A program made the translations under genes and the position numbers. Below are positions 47,111-56,220 of a DNA stretch of 64,000 nucleotides, in pieces (positions within the stretch are counted from its first letter, which is position 1; each line of letters starts with the position of its first letter). Location: NCBI RefSeq assembly GCF_015223105.1, contig NZ_JADFTZ010000004.1, forward strand, positions 62,001 to 126,000, given 5' to 3'. Source of the DNA: Flavobacterium proteolyticum (GTDB taxonomy: Bacteria; Bacteroidota; Bacteroidia; Flavobacteriales; Flavobacteriaceae). The notes beneath the pieces are model-generated. The model searched no databases. It had not been told where the DNA came from and saw nothing but the letters and a program-made list of their open reading frames with translations.

Positions 47111-47392
47111 ATGAATACAGTATTTGAATTAATCGACAAAGAAATAATTACATCTTTAAATTTTCCAAAAGAGGATGTATTAGAAGATAAAGAAGATATC
47201 GCGGAACGCAGAAACGATTTAGATAGAGCACTTTCTTTGGGTAACCTAGAGCATGTTAAGATAAAAATTTATTTTGAAGATGATATGTCAAAGAAAATGG
47301 TAGAAACTACTATTTGGGGAGTTACAGAAGAACGTGTTATTTTAAAACAAGGAGTTGTAATTCCGGTAAAAAGAATACATAAAATTGTTTAA
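47111..47392 (+). CDS. Small conserved hypothetical cytoplasmic protein
   Basis: 93 residues, strongly acidic first half (FPKEDVLEDKEDIAERRNDLDRAL) followed by a basic beta part (HVKIKIYFEDDMSKKMVETTIWGVTEERVILKQGVVIPVKRIHKIV). No signal peptide or membrane helix. The second half resembles a small SH3-like or RNA-binding barrel, but this is only a guess from the strand pattern. The 173-base spacer before it holds T-rich sequence with a possible TAATTTTA box. It is 18 bases ahead of the next gene. Confidence 0.7.
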   Translation: MNTVFELIDKEIITSLNFPKEDVLEDKEDIAERRNDLDRALSLGNLEHVKIKIYFEDDMSKKMVETTIWGVTEERVILKQGVVIPVKRIHKIV

Positions 47393-47410
47393 TTTAAAAT
47401 CTGATTACTT

Positions 47411-47935
47411 ATGAAAAAAATCGCTCTTTTGGGTTTATCCCTATTATTTACATTAGGTTCTTTAGCACAAGAAACTAAAACAACAAAAGAAGCTAAAAAG
47501 GCTACAACAGAAAAAGCTGAAAAAAGTAAAAAAGAAGCTGAAAAGAAAAAGAAAGAGACAGAAAAGAAAGCAACCTCAGTAAAAAAAGATTCTAAATCGA
47601 AAGCAGATGAGGCTTCTGCCAAAGGCAAATCAACTTCTGCTGATGCAAAAGCAAAAGCCACTGCAAAGCAAGAAGAAACGAAAGCAAAAGTTGATGCTAA
47701 AAAAGCAGAAACAAAAGCAAAAGTAGAAACAAAAAAAGCTGATGCTAAAACAAAAGTAAAGAAAACCGAAGCTGAAGAAAAAGAAGACTTAAAAGAAACT
47801 GCAATGTCTAAAGCAGCTGAGAAAAAAGTAAAAGATAAAGTTACTGGAGAATACAAAGGAAAAAAAGTATTTACAGGACCAAGAGGCGGTAAATATTACA
47901 TCAATAAAAATGGTAATAAAACGTATATCGACTAA
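47411..47935 (+). CDS. Secreted Lys/Ala/Glu-rich protein with C-terminal PBCV-type basic adaptor motif
   Basis: 174 residues. Signal peptide MKKIALLGLSLLFTLGSLAQ, then about 120 residues made almost wholly of Lys, Ala, Glu, Thr and Asp (helical, low complexity; for example KAKVDAKKAETKAKVETKK), and a C-terminal domain of about 30 residues, GEYKGKKVFTGPRGGKYYIN then NGNKTYID. The GPRGGKYY..NGNKTY pattern is that of the short PBCV-specific basic adaptor domain. The Lys-rich part could bind DNA, RNA or acidic polymers outside the inner membrane. Function unknown. Co-directional with the 93-residue gene. Confidence 0.75.
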   Translation: MKKIALLGLSLLFTLGSLAQETKTTKEAKKATTEKAEKSKKEAEKKKKETEKKATSVKKDSKSKADEASAKGKSTSADAKAKATAKQEETKAKVDAKKAETKAKVETKKADAKTKVKKTEAEEKEDLKETAMSKAAEKKVKDKVTGEYKGKKVFTGPRGGKYYINKNGNKTYID

Positions 47936-47937
47936 AT

Positions 47938-47970
47938 TAAAAATCCCGAGAAATCGGGATTTTTTTATAT
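47938..47970. terminator. Bidirectional terminator between 47935 and the aldose epimerase gene
   Basis: AAATCCCGA and TCGGGATTT form a 9-bp stem with a GAAA loop; A-run before and TTTTTTTA after. Confidence 0.9.
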
Positions 47971-48810
47971 TTTTATTTTGATTGTTTTTGAAAAAGTTTC
48001 TTTTGCTTGTAAAAAGTTAATGCCTTCTTTTTCAAAAATATTTCCGTTATGATTTCTATTATCAGCTAAACCACACCAAGGTTCAATACACAAAAAAGGA
48101 GCGTTAGGTTTGGTCCAAATGCCTAAATAGGGAAATCCTTCAAACTGAACAGAAAGAACGGGTTCCTTCTTTTTTAAAATTGTTAATTCGTTTGATTGTA
48201 AATGCTTAAAAACTAAAGCGTCTTTTTCAAAAAGAGTGTAATTCAAATTAATAATCCCCTTTTCAGATTGTATTTTTTTGGATGCTGCATTAAATTGCTC
48301 GTTATCCAATTCATACGATATAAATTCTTCGGTTTGGTTAAATTTCAAAGAATAATCAGAAAATGAATTTTCAATTGCAAATGCTGGATGCGCTCCGATA
48401 GAAAAAGGCATAGTTGCTTCTGATTTGTTCTCAACGAAATACTTCATTTTTAATTCGTTTTCGTCTAATTCATATTCCAATCGTAATTCAAACTCAAACG
48501 GATAATTTTTCAAAGTTTCGGAATTACTTTCCAATACAAAAACAACGGAACTTTCGGTTTGATTTACAATTTGAAATTCTAAATTTCTAGCAAAACCATG
48601 TCGCGGTAATTCATAGGTTTTATTTTCAATGCTGTAAGTGTCATTTTTTAATCTTCCTACAATAGGAAATAATATTGGAGATGTTTTGTTCCAATACGTT
48701 TCATCAACTGTCCAAATGTAATTTTTGGAATCTTTTTCTAATCGAATTAATTCGGCACCAAGAGCATTAATTGATGCCGAAATTTTAGTATTTGTTATGG
48801 TTATAAGCAT
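47965..48810 (-). CDS. Aldose 1-epimerase family protein (GalM-like)
   Basis: 281 residues. A beta-sandwich mutarotase of the shorter, aldose-1-epimerase-like type: GAELIRLEKDSKNYIW, SPILFPIVGRLKNDTY, LPRHGFARNLEF with the conserved His, SIGAHPAFAI with the catalytic His, and CIEPWCGLADNRN with the Glu region. It interconverts alpha- and beta-anomers of a sugar or sugar phosphate; the substrate is not predictable. It overlaps the GNAT gene by 10 bases and is the last gene of a five-gene minus-strand group. Confidence 0.9.
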   Translation of the reverse strand: MLITITNTKISASINALGAELIRLEKDSKNYIWTVDETYWNKTSPILFPIVGRLKNDTYSIENKTYELPRHGFARNLEFQIVNQTESSVVFVLESNSETLKNYPFEFELRLEYELDENELKMKYFVENKSEATMPFSIGAHPAFAIENSFSDYSLKFNQTEEFISYELDNEQFNAASKKIQSEKGIINLNYTLFEKDALVFKHLQSNELTILKKKEPVLSVQFEGFPYLGIWTKPNAPFLCIEPWCGLADNRNHNGNIFEKEGINFLQAKETFSKTIKIKI

Positions 48811-49367
48811 TTGTTGAAATTTCGTTTTAACAAGCCATAAATTACGGTATCAGTAAATTCATTGTTGTAATAAAAGTTCTCTTTAAAATGGGCTTCTTTT
48901 TCAAAACCATTTTTTTGTAAAACACGTTCTGAAGCAGTGTGTCTAGAGTCAATAACGGCTTCTATAGAATGAAAATTTAAGGTGTTGAAAGCATAATCTA
49001 ATAGCGTTTTAACCGCTTCTGTAACATAACCTTTTCCGTTGTGTTCAGGAGCAATCATGTAACCTAATTCGGTTCTGAAATGTTCAGGTTGCGTTCTGTA
49101 AAATCCCATCAATCCAATGCATTTGTCGCTTCCTTTTTCGGTTACCGCCCAATTAATATCTTGGTTTTCGTCTATTTTATCATTTATTATTTTGATATGA
49201 TTTAAAGCATCTTCAATAGTTGTTGCCAATGGTCTTGGTATGAATTTCATAGTTTCAGGATTGCCACGAAGAGCAAAAATTTCAGGAGCATCTTCATTGG
49301 TTAGTCGTCTAAAACGTAAACGTTCCGATTCTAGTATCGGAAAAGGAGAGAAGTCAAGTTGTAACAT
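48801..49367 (-). CDS. GNAT N-acetyltransferase (RimJ/RimL-like)
   Basis: 188 residues. The GNAT fold: FSPFPILESERLRFRRLTNEDAPEIF at the N-terminus, INWAVTEKGSDKCIGLMGFYR, the acetyl-CoA-binding region ELGYMIAPEHNGKGYVTEA, and ASERVLQKNGFEKEAHFKENF. This matches the RimJ/RimL group that acetylates N-termini or small molecules; the acceptor cannot be told. 24 bases downstream of the DUF2238 gene. Confidence 0.9.
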   Translation of the reverse strand: MLQLDFSPFPILESERLRFRRLTNEDAPEIFALRGNPETMKFIPRPLATTIEDALNHIKIINDKIDENQDINWAVTEKGSDKCIGLMGFYRTQPEHFRTELGYMIAPEHNGKGYVTEAVKTLLDYAFNTLNFHSIEAVIDSRHTASERVLQKNGFEKEAHFKENFYYNNEFTDTVIYGLLKRNFNKCL

Positions 49368-49391
49368 TATTTTTGTATAATTTGAATCTTG

Positions 49392-50000
49392 TTATTGAGT
49401 TTGAAATTGCTCTTGAATTGCTTTATCGTGTTTTTTACTGAAGAAAATCAACATACAAATAGCACCAATGGTTGCATATAACATATCAGATTGTGTATCC
49501 CAAACATAACCTTGCGTTCCTAAGAAAGCATCTCCACCTTCACCAGTTGATAATGAAACACCCCATTCTAACCATTCGTAAGCGGCACTTATTGCTAAAC
49601 ACACTGCTACAATGATGAAGTTAAAGAAACTCTTATTTGAAATTACATTTTTACGAATGAATAATTCTCTAACAATCATAGCTGGAACAAAACCTTGTGC
49701 AAAATGCCCAACTTTATCGTAGTTGTTTCGAGTTTGATGAAACGTTTCTTTTATCCATTCAAATGGTGGTACTTCAGCGTAAGTGTAATGCCCGCCAAGA
49801 AATAAGATGTAGCAATGAATTAAGATAAAGAAATACGTGAAATTGCTAAATTGAAAGCGTTTAAAGGTGAATGCTAAAATCGCTAACCCAATTACAGCAG
49901 GTAAAACTTCTAAAAACCAAGTAAAATATTCTTTTGGATAAATTCCAGAAACTACTAAACCTACAAAGAATAATAGTGTATAAAGTTGTAGTTTTTTCAT
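49392..50000 (-). CDS. DUF2238 (YjdF-like) membrane protein
   Basis: 202 residues with six hydrophobic helices. Conserved DUF2238 phrases: HCYILFLGGHYTYAEVPPFEW, YDKVGHFAQGFVPAMIVREL, CLAISAAYEWLEWGVSL, GDAFLGTQGYVWDTQSDML. The many conserved His, Glu, Asp and Trp residues within membrane segments suggest an enzyme or metal site but no function is known. It starts immediately after the DUF4199 gene stops. Confidence 0.86.
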   Translation of the reverse strand: MKKLQLYTLLFFVGLVVSGIYPKEYFTWFLEVLPAVIGLAILAFTFKRFQFSNFTYFFILIHCYILFLGGHYTYAEVPPFEWIKETFHQTRNNYDKVGHFAQGFVPAMIVRELFIRKNVISNKSFFNFIIVAVCLAISAAYEWLEWGVSLSTGEGGDAFLGTQGYVWDTQSDMLYATIGAICMLIFFSKKHDKAIQEQFQTQ

Positions 50001-50504
50001 TTAGTTAATTTGCTTTTTCTTTAAAATTAATGCGCTTACAAATGAAAATACAATTCCTAATGGTAGTATTTCCATATAAGTTAATAGGATAACCATAATA
50101 GGATTTTTGTACATTTCTTTGAAGGAATTCATATCTTCGGTTACTTTAGCTACTTCGTCTGGACTTGCTTTTGCAATAGCCATGTCCGTATAATGTTCTG
50201 CAAAATTTGGGAAGAAATTATAAAAGATAATTAGCCAAACTATCACATAAATGGTTGAAATAAATAATGTTATCCAAAAACCAGTTAGAAAAGCTTTTCC
50301 CAGAGAAATGAATCCGTTGTTAGCATCTTTTTGTTGTTTAATTCCTAATACCACAAAGATGAAAGCAAGAAGCATTCCGGCAAAACCAAAAAACATGCTT
50401 ACTTCTTTTTCTGGATTTGCTTTCATGTAGAAAGTAACAGATAACAATAGTGCAGTAACAATACTACTTCCTAAAAATCCGTTTTTTAAAACAATTTTGT
50501 TCAT
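50001..50504 (-). CDS. DUF4199 membrane protein
   Basis: 167 residues with four hydrophobic helices: SIVTALLLSVTFYMK, MFFGFAGMLLAFIFVVLGIKQQKD, FLTGFWITLFISTIYVIVWLI and ILLTYMEILPLGIVFSFVSALIL. The FFGFAGMLLAFIFVVLGIK and the topology fit DUF4199, a family abundant in Bacteroidota with no known function. It directly abuts the DUF2238 gene; both are probably in one transcript. Confidence 0.82.
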   Translation of the reverse strand: MNKIVLKNGFLGSSIVTALLLSVTFYMKANPEKEVSMFFGFAGMLLAFIFVVLGIKQQKDANNGFISLGKAFLTGFWITLFISTIYVIVWLIIFYNFFPNFAEHYTDMAIAKASPDEVAKVTEDMNSFKEMYKNPIMVILLTYMEILPLGIVFSFVSALILKKKQIN

Positions 50505-50541
50505 GTGATTAGTTTTAGTTAGTTCTTCAAATTTAACGAAA

Positions 50542-51786
50542 TTATTCGTTGAAATCTAAATCTTTATTATGTGTTTCAGAAATAGTTAGAGTAGAGTAGA
50601 TGCCCAATGCAAAAGCAAAGAAACCAACAATTGCCGCAGCGGTTATAACTCCATTATTTACTTTTAATCCGTCAAATGCCAATAACATTACAGGAACTAA
50701 TCCGCGAACCATATTTGGTATAGTGGTAGTAGCTGTACTTCTAATATTCGTACCAAATTGTTCGGCTCCAACGGTTACAAACATAGCCCAATAACCAGTT
50801 CCTAAGCCTAACCAAGCACAATAGAAGTAATACATATTTTCTGATTTCGTTCCACCAAAAAGCATTAAGCATGCCCCAACGATGGTAAACAACATCATAT
50901 AAAAAATCGCTTTTTTTCGAGAATGTAACCAATGCGAGATGAAACCACTGGCAAAATCTCCCACAGAAATTCCAACATAAGCCCACATTATCGCTTTTCC
51001 AGGTTGAATACTATCAATTCCCATTACAGGTGCAAATTGATTGGCCATTACCGCTAAAATTCCGATGCAAAACCAAGTAGGTAATCCAATGGCAATGCAT
51101 TTCATGTATTTTACGAAACGATTCCAATTGGTGAAAAAAGAAAAGAAATTTCCTTTTTTGATGTTCGAATCATGTTTAATGTCGTTATAAATTCCAGATT
51201 CGGCTACACTAATTCGTAATACTAAAAGCATTAATCCTAAAGCACCACCAATGTAATACGCAATCGTCCAATCACCTGCTAATTCTACTGTTAATTGGGC
51301 TACAACTGCTCCAAGTAAACCAAAACCAGCAACGATAGATGTTCCTATGGCACGCAATTGCTTAGGCAATGATTCTGATACTAAAGTAATTCCTGCTCCA
51401 AGTTCTCCTGCTAAACCAATTCCTGCAATAAATCGCAACCAAGCGTATAACATCGTTTTATCTTCGACAGGGAAATGAGGCAAAAATCCGCAAGCAATAT
51501 TCGCTAAAGAATACACTAAAATGGAACCAAACAAAACGGAAAGTCTACCTTTTTTATCGCCCAAAATACCCCAAAGAATTCCACCTAATAACAATCCAAC
51601 CATTTGAAAATTTAAAATCATTGTTCCAGCGGTGTCTACATCTAAATTCAAGTCTTTTAAACTGGGAACACGAACAATCCCAAAAAGTAATAAATCGTAA
51701 ATATCAACAAAGTAGCCTAAAGCCGCTACAATTACAGGAAAGGATAGTAAGTGTTTTAGTTTTTCTTGGGTTGTAAATTCTTTCAT
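50542..51786 (-). CDS. Major facilitator superfamily transporter
   Basis: About 414 residues with 12 predicted membrane segments in two halves. GGILWGILGDKKGRLSVLFGS is the MFS loop 2-3 motif; GIGLAGELGAGITLVSE and RAIGTSIVAGFGLLGAVVA are typical of the substrate:H+ symporter group that includes AAHS and SP members. The ATG at 51786 is chosen because a -7 box covers the upstream TTG; 51795 is an alternative. Substrate unknown; neighbours give no clear hint. Confidence 0.85.
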   Translation of the reverse strand: MKEFTTQEKLKHLLSFPVIVAALGYFVDIYDLLLFGIVRVPSLKDLNLDVDTAGTMILNFQMVGLLLGGILWGILGDKKGRLSVLFGSILVYSLANIACGFLPHFPVEDKTMLYAWLRFIAGIGLAGELGAGITLVSESLPKQLRAIGTSIVAGFGLLGAVVAQLTVELAGDWTIAYYIGGALGLMLLVLRISVAESGIYNDIKHDSNIKKGNFFSFFTNWNRFVKYMKCIAIGLPTWFCIGILAVMANQFAPVMGIDSIQPGKAIMWAYVGISVGDFASGFISHWLHSRKKAIFYMMLFTIVGACLMLFGGTKSENMYYFYCAWLGLGTGYWAMFVTVGAEQFGTNIRSTATTTIPNMVRGLVPVMLLAFDGLKVNNGVITAAAIVGFFAFALGIYSTLTISETHNKDLDFNE

Positions 51787-51801
51787 GGGTTCCATTTGTT
51801 T

Positions 51802-51809
51802 CAAAAATA
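51802..51809 (-). promoter_or_regulatory. Promoter -7 box of the MFS gene
   Basis: Minus strand TATTTTTG, matching TAnnTTTG; the in-frame TTG at 51804 is part of this box, so translation should begin at 51795 or 51786. Confidence 0.5.
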
Positions 51810-51831
51810 GAAAAATATTTGGTTATCAAAT

Positions 51832-51870
51832 AAAAAAAGAAACACCGATTCAAAATTGAAACGGTGTTTC
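51832..51870 (-). terminator. Terminator of clpB
   Basis: GAAACACCG (51839-51847) pairs with CGGTGTTTC (51862-51870); on the minus strand the hairpin is followed by TTTTTTTA. Confidence 0.8.
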
Positions 51871-51936
51871 CCAAACTAAAACAAACTTAACCCATTATGA
51901 GCCCATGGATTAGGGGATATTTTAGTGAATTAGAAT

Positions 51937-54540
51937 TTAATGTACCAACTCACTTTGATTTCTGAAAACTAGATTGCCATCAAAACTATCTAGTAAAATG
52001 ATGCTGTCTGTTGTTACTTTTCCAGCTAATATTTCTTTAGAAAGTTGATTCAATACTTCACGTTGGATAACTCGTTTTACTGGTCGCGCTCCAAATTGAG
52101 GATCATAGCCTTTATGTGCTAAATAGTCAATTGCTTCTGGAGTGGCATCCATTGTAATTTGTTGGTGAGCCAACATTTTAATAACACTTTTCAATTGTAA
52201 GTTCACAATTTCTTTGATGTTTTTATCAGTCAAAGGAGTGAACATTACGATTTCGTCAATACGGTTGATAAACTCTGGTCGAACGGTTTGCTTCAACAAG
52301 CCTAAAACTTCTGTTTTTGCTGCTTCGGTTGCTGCTTCAATTCCACCTTTTAAATTCTCGAATTTCTCTTGAATTATTTGACTTCCCATATTCGAAGTCA
52401 TAATGATAATGGTGTTTTTGAAATCCGCCACACGACCTTTGTTATCGGTTAATCGTCCTTCATCTAATACTTGTAACAAGATATTAAATGTATCAGGATG
52501 TGCTTTTTCAATTTCGTCTAACAATACAACTGAATATGGTTTTCTTCTTACGGCTTCTGTTAATTGTCCGCCTTCGTCATAGCCTACGTATCCTGGAGGC
52601 GCACCCACTAATCGGCTTACTGCATGACGTTCTTGGTATTCACTCATATCAATTCGGGTCATCGCATTTTCATCATCGAATAGATATTCGGCTAACGCTT
52701 TTGCTAATTCGGTTTTACCAACACCTGTTGTTCCAAGGAATAAGAACGAACCAATTGGTTTTTTCATGTCTTGTAAACCAGCGCGGCTTCTACGAACAGC
52801 ATCACTCACAGCTTCAATAGCTTCTTCTTGACCTACAACTCTTCGGTGTAATTCTTCTTCTAAGCGAAGTAGTTTTTCGCGTTCACCTTGAAGCATTTTC
52901 ATAACTGGAATTCCGGTCCATTTAGCTACTACTTCAGCGATATCTTCGCGAGTTACTTCTTCTTTAATTAGAGAAGTTCCGGCTTGATTTTCTGCTAATT
53001 GTGTTTGTAAAGCATCTAATCGTTCTTGCGCTTCTTTAATTTTTCCGTAACGAATTTCGGCTACTTTGCCATAGTCTCCATTGCGTTCGGCTTGTTCGGC
53101 TTCAATTTTAAAATCTTCTATTTCTAGTTTTACTGCCTGAATATTATCTACTACATCTTTTTCTGATTTCCATTTGGCAAAGATTTCATTTCGTTCTTCT
53201 TTTAAGTTGGCTAAATCCAAGCCCAAACCTTTCAATTTGGTCTCGTCATTTTCGCGTTTAATCGCTTCCATTTCGATTTCCAACTGCATGATTTTTCTAT
53301 CCAAAACGTCTAATTCTTCTGGTTTTGAATTGATTTCCATACGTAATTTAGAAGCCGCCTCATCCATTAAGTCAATCGCTTTATCTGGTAAGAAACGATT
53401 CGTAATATAACGTTGTGATAATTCAACTGCAGCAATAATAGCCTCATCTTTGATACGTACTTTGTGATGTGTTTCGTATTTTTCTTTGATACCTCGAAGA
53501 ATTGAAACAGCACTTTCCGTATCAGGTTCGTCTATATTTACTTTTTGAAAACGTCTTTCAAGCGCTTTATCTTTTTCGAAATATTTTTGATATTCATCTA
53601 GAGTCGTCGCTCCAATGGCACGTAATTCACCACGTGCTAAAGCGGGTTTTAAAATGTTAGCAGCATCCATTGCACCTTCGCCACCACCAGCACCCACTAA
53701 GGTGTGAATCTCATCAATGAAAAGTACAATATCACCTTCAGCAGAAGTTACTTCTTTTACTACTGATTTTAATCGTTCTTCAAATTCACCTTTATATTTG
53801 GCTCCTGCGATTAGTGCTCCCATGTCTAAAGAATAAACGATTTTGTCTTTCAGATTTTCAGGAACATCACCATCAACAATTCTATGTGCTAAACCTTCTG
53901 CAATAGCTGTTTTACCCACCCCAGGTTCTCCAATTAACATGGGATTGTTTTTGGTTCTACGTGTAAGAATTTGTAAAACTCTACGGATTTCTTCATCACG
54001 ACCAATCACCGGGTCTAGTTTACCTGTACGTGCTAATTCGTTGAGGTTTTTAGCGTATTTATTCAAAGAATTATAGGTTTCTTCTGCCGTTGCAGACGTT
54101 ACGCGTTCGCCTTTACGAATTTCAGCTATGGCGGTTTCTAATCCTTTTTCAGTTACACCTTGGTCTTTTAGAATTTGAGCTATTTTACTTTTCGATTTGA
54201 AAATGGCCAAGATTAAATGTTCGATGGAAACGTATTCGTCGTTCATTTTTTTAGCAATGATATTCGCTTCATTTAAAGCGGTTGCAGCTTCACGCGAAAG
54301 CATAATTTCACCTCCCGAAACTTTAGGGAAACTTTGTAACGTACTTTCCAATACTTTTTTAAATAACTCCACATTTACATTCAATTTTTTTAGAATGAAT
54401 GGAGTTACATTTTCGTCGACTTCCAATATACCTTTGAAAATGTGCTCATTTTCTAATTGTTGGTGTCCGAATTCTTGTGCAAGTTGCTGAGCTTGTTGCA
54501 ATGCTTCTTGCGATTTAATAGTTAAATTTTTTAAGTTCAT
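51937..54540 (-). CDS. clpB: ATP-dependent chaperone ClpB
   Basis: An 867-residue Hsp100 disaggregase that works with DnaK to pull proteins out of aggregates. Clp N-terminal repeats occupy about 1-145; AAA domain 1 has [15 protein letters not shown] and [12 protein letters not shown]; a coiled-coil middle domain of about 120 residues follows ([24 protein letters not shown]); AAA domain 2 has [15 protein letters not shown] and [11 protein letters not shown]; the C-terminal domain ends [11 protein letters not shown]. All ATPase motifs are intact. The 280-base upstream region carries three copies of a GACA/TGTC motif (separate entry). Confidence 0.97.
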   Translation of the reverse strand: MNLKNLTIKSQEALQQAQQLAQEFGHQQLENEHIFKGILEVDENVTPFILKKLNVNVELFKKVLESTLQSFPKVSGGEIMLSREAATALNEANIIAKKMNDEYVSIEHLILAIFKSKSKIAQILKDQGVTEKGLETAIAEIRKGERVTSATAEETYNSLNKYAKNLNELARTGKLDPVIGRDEEIRRVLQILTRRTKNNPMLIGEPGVGKTAIAEGLAHRIVDGDVPENLKDKIVYSLDMGALIAGAKYKGEFEERLKSVVKEVTSAEGDIVLFIDEIHTLVGAGGGEGAMDAANILKPALARGELRAIGATTLDEYQKYFEKDKALERRFQKVNIDEPDTESAVSILRGIKEKYETHHKVRIKDEAIIAAVELSQRYITNRFLPDKAIDLMDEAASKLRMEINSKPEELDVLDRKIMQLEIEMEAIKRENDETKLKGLGLDLANLKEERNEIFAKWKSEKDVVDNIQAVKLEIEDFKIEAEQAERNGDYGKVAEIRYGKIKEAQERLDALQTQLAENQAGTSLIKEEVTREDIAEVVAKWTGIPVMKMLQGEREKLLRLEEELHRRVVGQEEAIEAVSDAVRRSRAGLQDMKKPIGSFLFLGTTGVGKTELAKALAEYLFDDENAMTRIDMSEYQERHAVSRLVGAPPGYVGYDEGGQLTEAVRRKPYSVVLLDEIEKAHPDTFNILLQVLDEGRLTDNKGRVADFKNTIIIMTSNMGSQIIQEKFENLKGGIEAATEAAKTEVLGLLKQTVRPEFINRIDEIVMFTPLTDKNIKEIVNLQLKSVIKMLAHQQITMDATPEAIDYLAHKGYDPQFGARPVKRVIQREVLNQLSKEILAGKVTTDSIILLDSFDGNLVFRNQSELVH

Positions 54541-54631
54541 TTTTTAGTTGTTGTCGAGTTGGGGATTCGTTTTTATTTTCAATTTAATGATTTTGAAAGG
54601 AGTACTGCAATTGGTATTCCAATGCTTAAAT

Positions 54632-54730
54632 CAAGACAAAATGACTGATTTAACTCTAAAAACCACATAAATTTACGACATAATGTCTTAAAGTGCGACA
54701 AGAATTCATTTTTTTTGATAAAATGTCTTG
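54632..54730 (-). promoter_or_regulatory. clpB upstream region with three GACA-N-TGTC type motifs
   Basis: Copies: CAAGACAAAATGAC (54632-54645), CGACATAATGTCTTA (54676-54690, containing the perfect 11-bp palindrome GACATAATGTC) and GATAAAATGTCTTG (54717-54730, the inverse orientation of copy 1). Their centres are about 42-44 bases apart. A possible promoter on the minus strand is TTG (54701-54699), 23 bases, TAAATTTA (54675-54668), so the middle copy would lie between -33 and -7. Candidate heat-shock operator; inference. The 281-base spacer has no credible gene. Confidence 0.45.
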
Positions 54731-54764
54731 AATTACCGATGAATGAAATTGGGAAAGTTTTGAG

Positions 54765-54800
54765 CAAAAAAAAACTCCGAAAATTGACTTTCGGAGTTTA
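54765..54800 (-). terminator. Terminator of fahA
   Basis: AAACTCCGAAA and TTTCGGAGTTT form an 11-bp stem with an ATTGAC loop; on the minus strand it is followed by a run of Ts. Confidence 0.9.
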
Positions 54801-54821
54801 TATTTTTGCATGTAATGATTT

Positions 54822-56108
54822 TTAGAATTTCAAATCAATAGCAGGTAATAATTTACTTGAAACTTCTCCAAAACCAATTCTAATATTTCCTTTTTGACAA
54901 TATCCTCTGATAATAACTGTATCATTGTCATTGATGAATTTACGTTCTGAACCATCTTTCATTTTTAATGGTTTTTGACCGCCCCAAGTTAATTCTAACA
55001 TCGAACCGAAAGAATCCTCTGTTGCACCTGAAATCGTTCCACTTCCCATCATGTCCCCTGAATTTACTCTACAGCCATTAATGGTATGATGAGCCAATTG
55101 TTGTGCCATTGACCAATACATATACTTAAAGTTCGAACGAGAAACCACAGTCTCTTCAGAATTTTCTGGTTTAATTAAAACTTCTAAATTGATATCAAAT
55201 GCTTTTTCTCCTTTTTGTTGTAAATAAGGTAATGGTTCTGGTGATTGCTCAGGACCTTTTGTTCTAAATGGTTCTAAAGCATCCATGGTTACTATCCAAG
55301 GTGAAATTGATGAAGCAAAGTTTTTCGCTAAGAATGGTCCAAGTGGCACATATTCCCATTTTTGGATATCACGCGCACTCCAATCGTTAAACAAAACCAT
55401 TCCGAAGATATGTTCTTCTGCTTCTTCGACTGGAATTGGTTCTCCCATTAAATTCGCATCTGTAGTAATGAAAGCAGTTTCTAATTCAAAATCCACTAAT
55501 CTTGAAGGTCCGAAAACAGGAGTTGTTTCTCCGTTTGGTAACGTTTGTCCATAAGGTCTGTGAACAGGAATCCCAGATGGCACAATCGTAGAACTTCTAC
55601 CGTGATAACCTACAGGAATGTGTAACCAGTTTGGTAACAACGCATTTTCTGGATCACGGAACATTTTTCCTACGTTTGTAGCGTGCTCTTTTGAACTGTA
55701 GAAATCGGTGTAATCTCCAATTTGAACCGGTAAAAGCATTTCAATATCTTCAACTTTAAAGATTACAACTTCTCTATGATTTTTATTGTCTCTTAAAGTT
55801 GGATTGTTCTCATCGAAAAGTTCAGCTAAGCGATTTCTTACCAAACGCCATGTTTTTTTTCCGTCAGAAATAAAATCGTTTAGAGTGTCTTGCATGAACA
55901 TATCGTCTGTAAGTTCAATACCTTCAAAATATCCTAATTGTTGTAGCGCCCCCATGTCGATGGCACAATTTCCAATTCTTGTTCCAATAGTGATTACATC
56001 TTCTTTTGTAATGAAAACACCAAAAGGAATGTTTTGAATCGGGAAGTCGCTATTTTCAGGAACTGGAATCCACGATTTTCTATTTGGGTCGTTTGCTATA
56101 TTTGGCAT
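54822..56108 (-). CDS. fahA: Fumarylacetoacetase
   Basis: 428 residues, as in the long FAH type. It cleaves fumarylacetoacetate to fumarate and acetoacetate, the last step of tyrosine and homogentisate breakdown. N-terminal domain FPIQNIPFGVFITKED; catalytic domain DYTDFYSSKEHATNVGKMFR with the metal Asp and catalytic His, HVPVGYHGRSSTIV-like HIPVGYHGRSSTIVPSG, ELETAFI, DWSARDIQKWEYVPLGPFL and SGDMMGSGTISG. All expected metal ligands appear. The other homogentisate genes are not in this window. Own promoter and terminator. Confidence 0.95.
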   Translation of the reverse strand: MPNIANDPNRKSWIPVPENSDFPIQNIPFGVFITKEDVITIGTRIGNCAIDMGALQQLGYFEGIELTDDMFMQDTLNDFISDGKKTWRLVRNRLAELFDENNPTLRDNKNHREVVIFKVEDIEMLLPVQIGDYTDFYSSKEHATNVGKMFRDPENALLPNWLHIPVGYHGRSSTIVPSGIPVHRPYGQTLPNGETTPVFGPSRLVDFELETAFITTDANLMGEPIPVEEAEEHIFGMVLFNDWSARDIQKWEYVPLGPFLAKNFASSISPWIVTMDALEPFRTKGPEQSPEPLPYLQQKGEKAFDINLEVLIKPENSEETVVSRSNFKYMYWSMAQQLAHHTINGCRVNSGDMMGSGTISGATEDSFGSMLELTWGGQKPLKMKDGSERKFINDNDTVIIRGYCQKGNIRIGFGEVSSKLLPAIDLKF

Positions 56109-56145
56109 ATTTGTATTGTTAGTTTGTTGTTGAAAAATTATGAAT

Positions 56146-56153
56146 CAAATATA
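56146..56153 (-). promoter_or_regulatory. Promoter -7 box of fahA
   Basis: Minus strand TATATTTG, exact TAnnTTTG, 37 bases before the fahA ATG. Confidence 0.55.
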
Positions 56154-56185
56154 AAATTATCTAGCAATGTAACAAACCTTTTTCG

Positions 56186-56193
56186 TAATTTTG
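56186..56193 (+). promoter_or_regulatory. Promoter -7 box of glyA
   Basis: TAATTTTG, exact TAnnTTTG, 27 bases before the glyA ATG, back to back with the fahA promoter. Confidence 0.55.
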
Positions 56194-56220
56194 ACCTAAT
56201 TTTAACGAATATTTATTGCA

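Noticed and set aside
47389..47856. Long minus-strand open frame opposite the Lys/Ala-rich gene
   Set aside because: It is only the mirror of a low-complexity Lys/Ala sequence (giving Ser/Phe/Ala runs), with no promoter; the plus-strand gene has a signal peptide and a domain.
54579..54767. 62-residue minus-strand open frame upstream of clpB
   Set aside because: No family resemblance, and it covers the promoter and operator-like motifs and part of the fahA terminator; likely chance.
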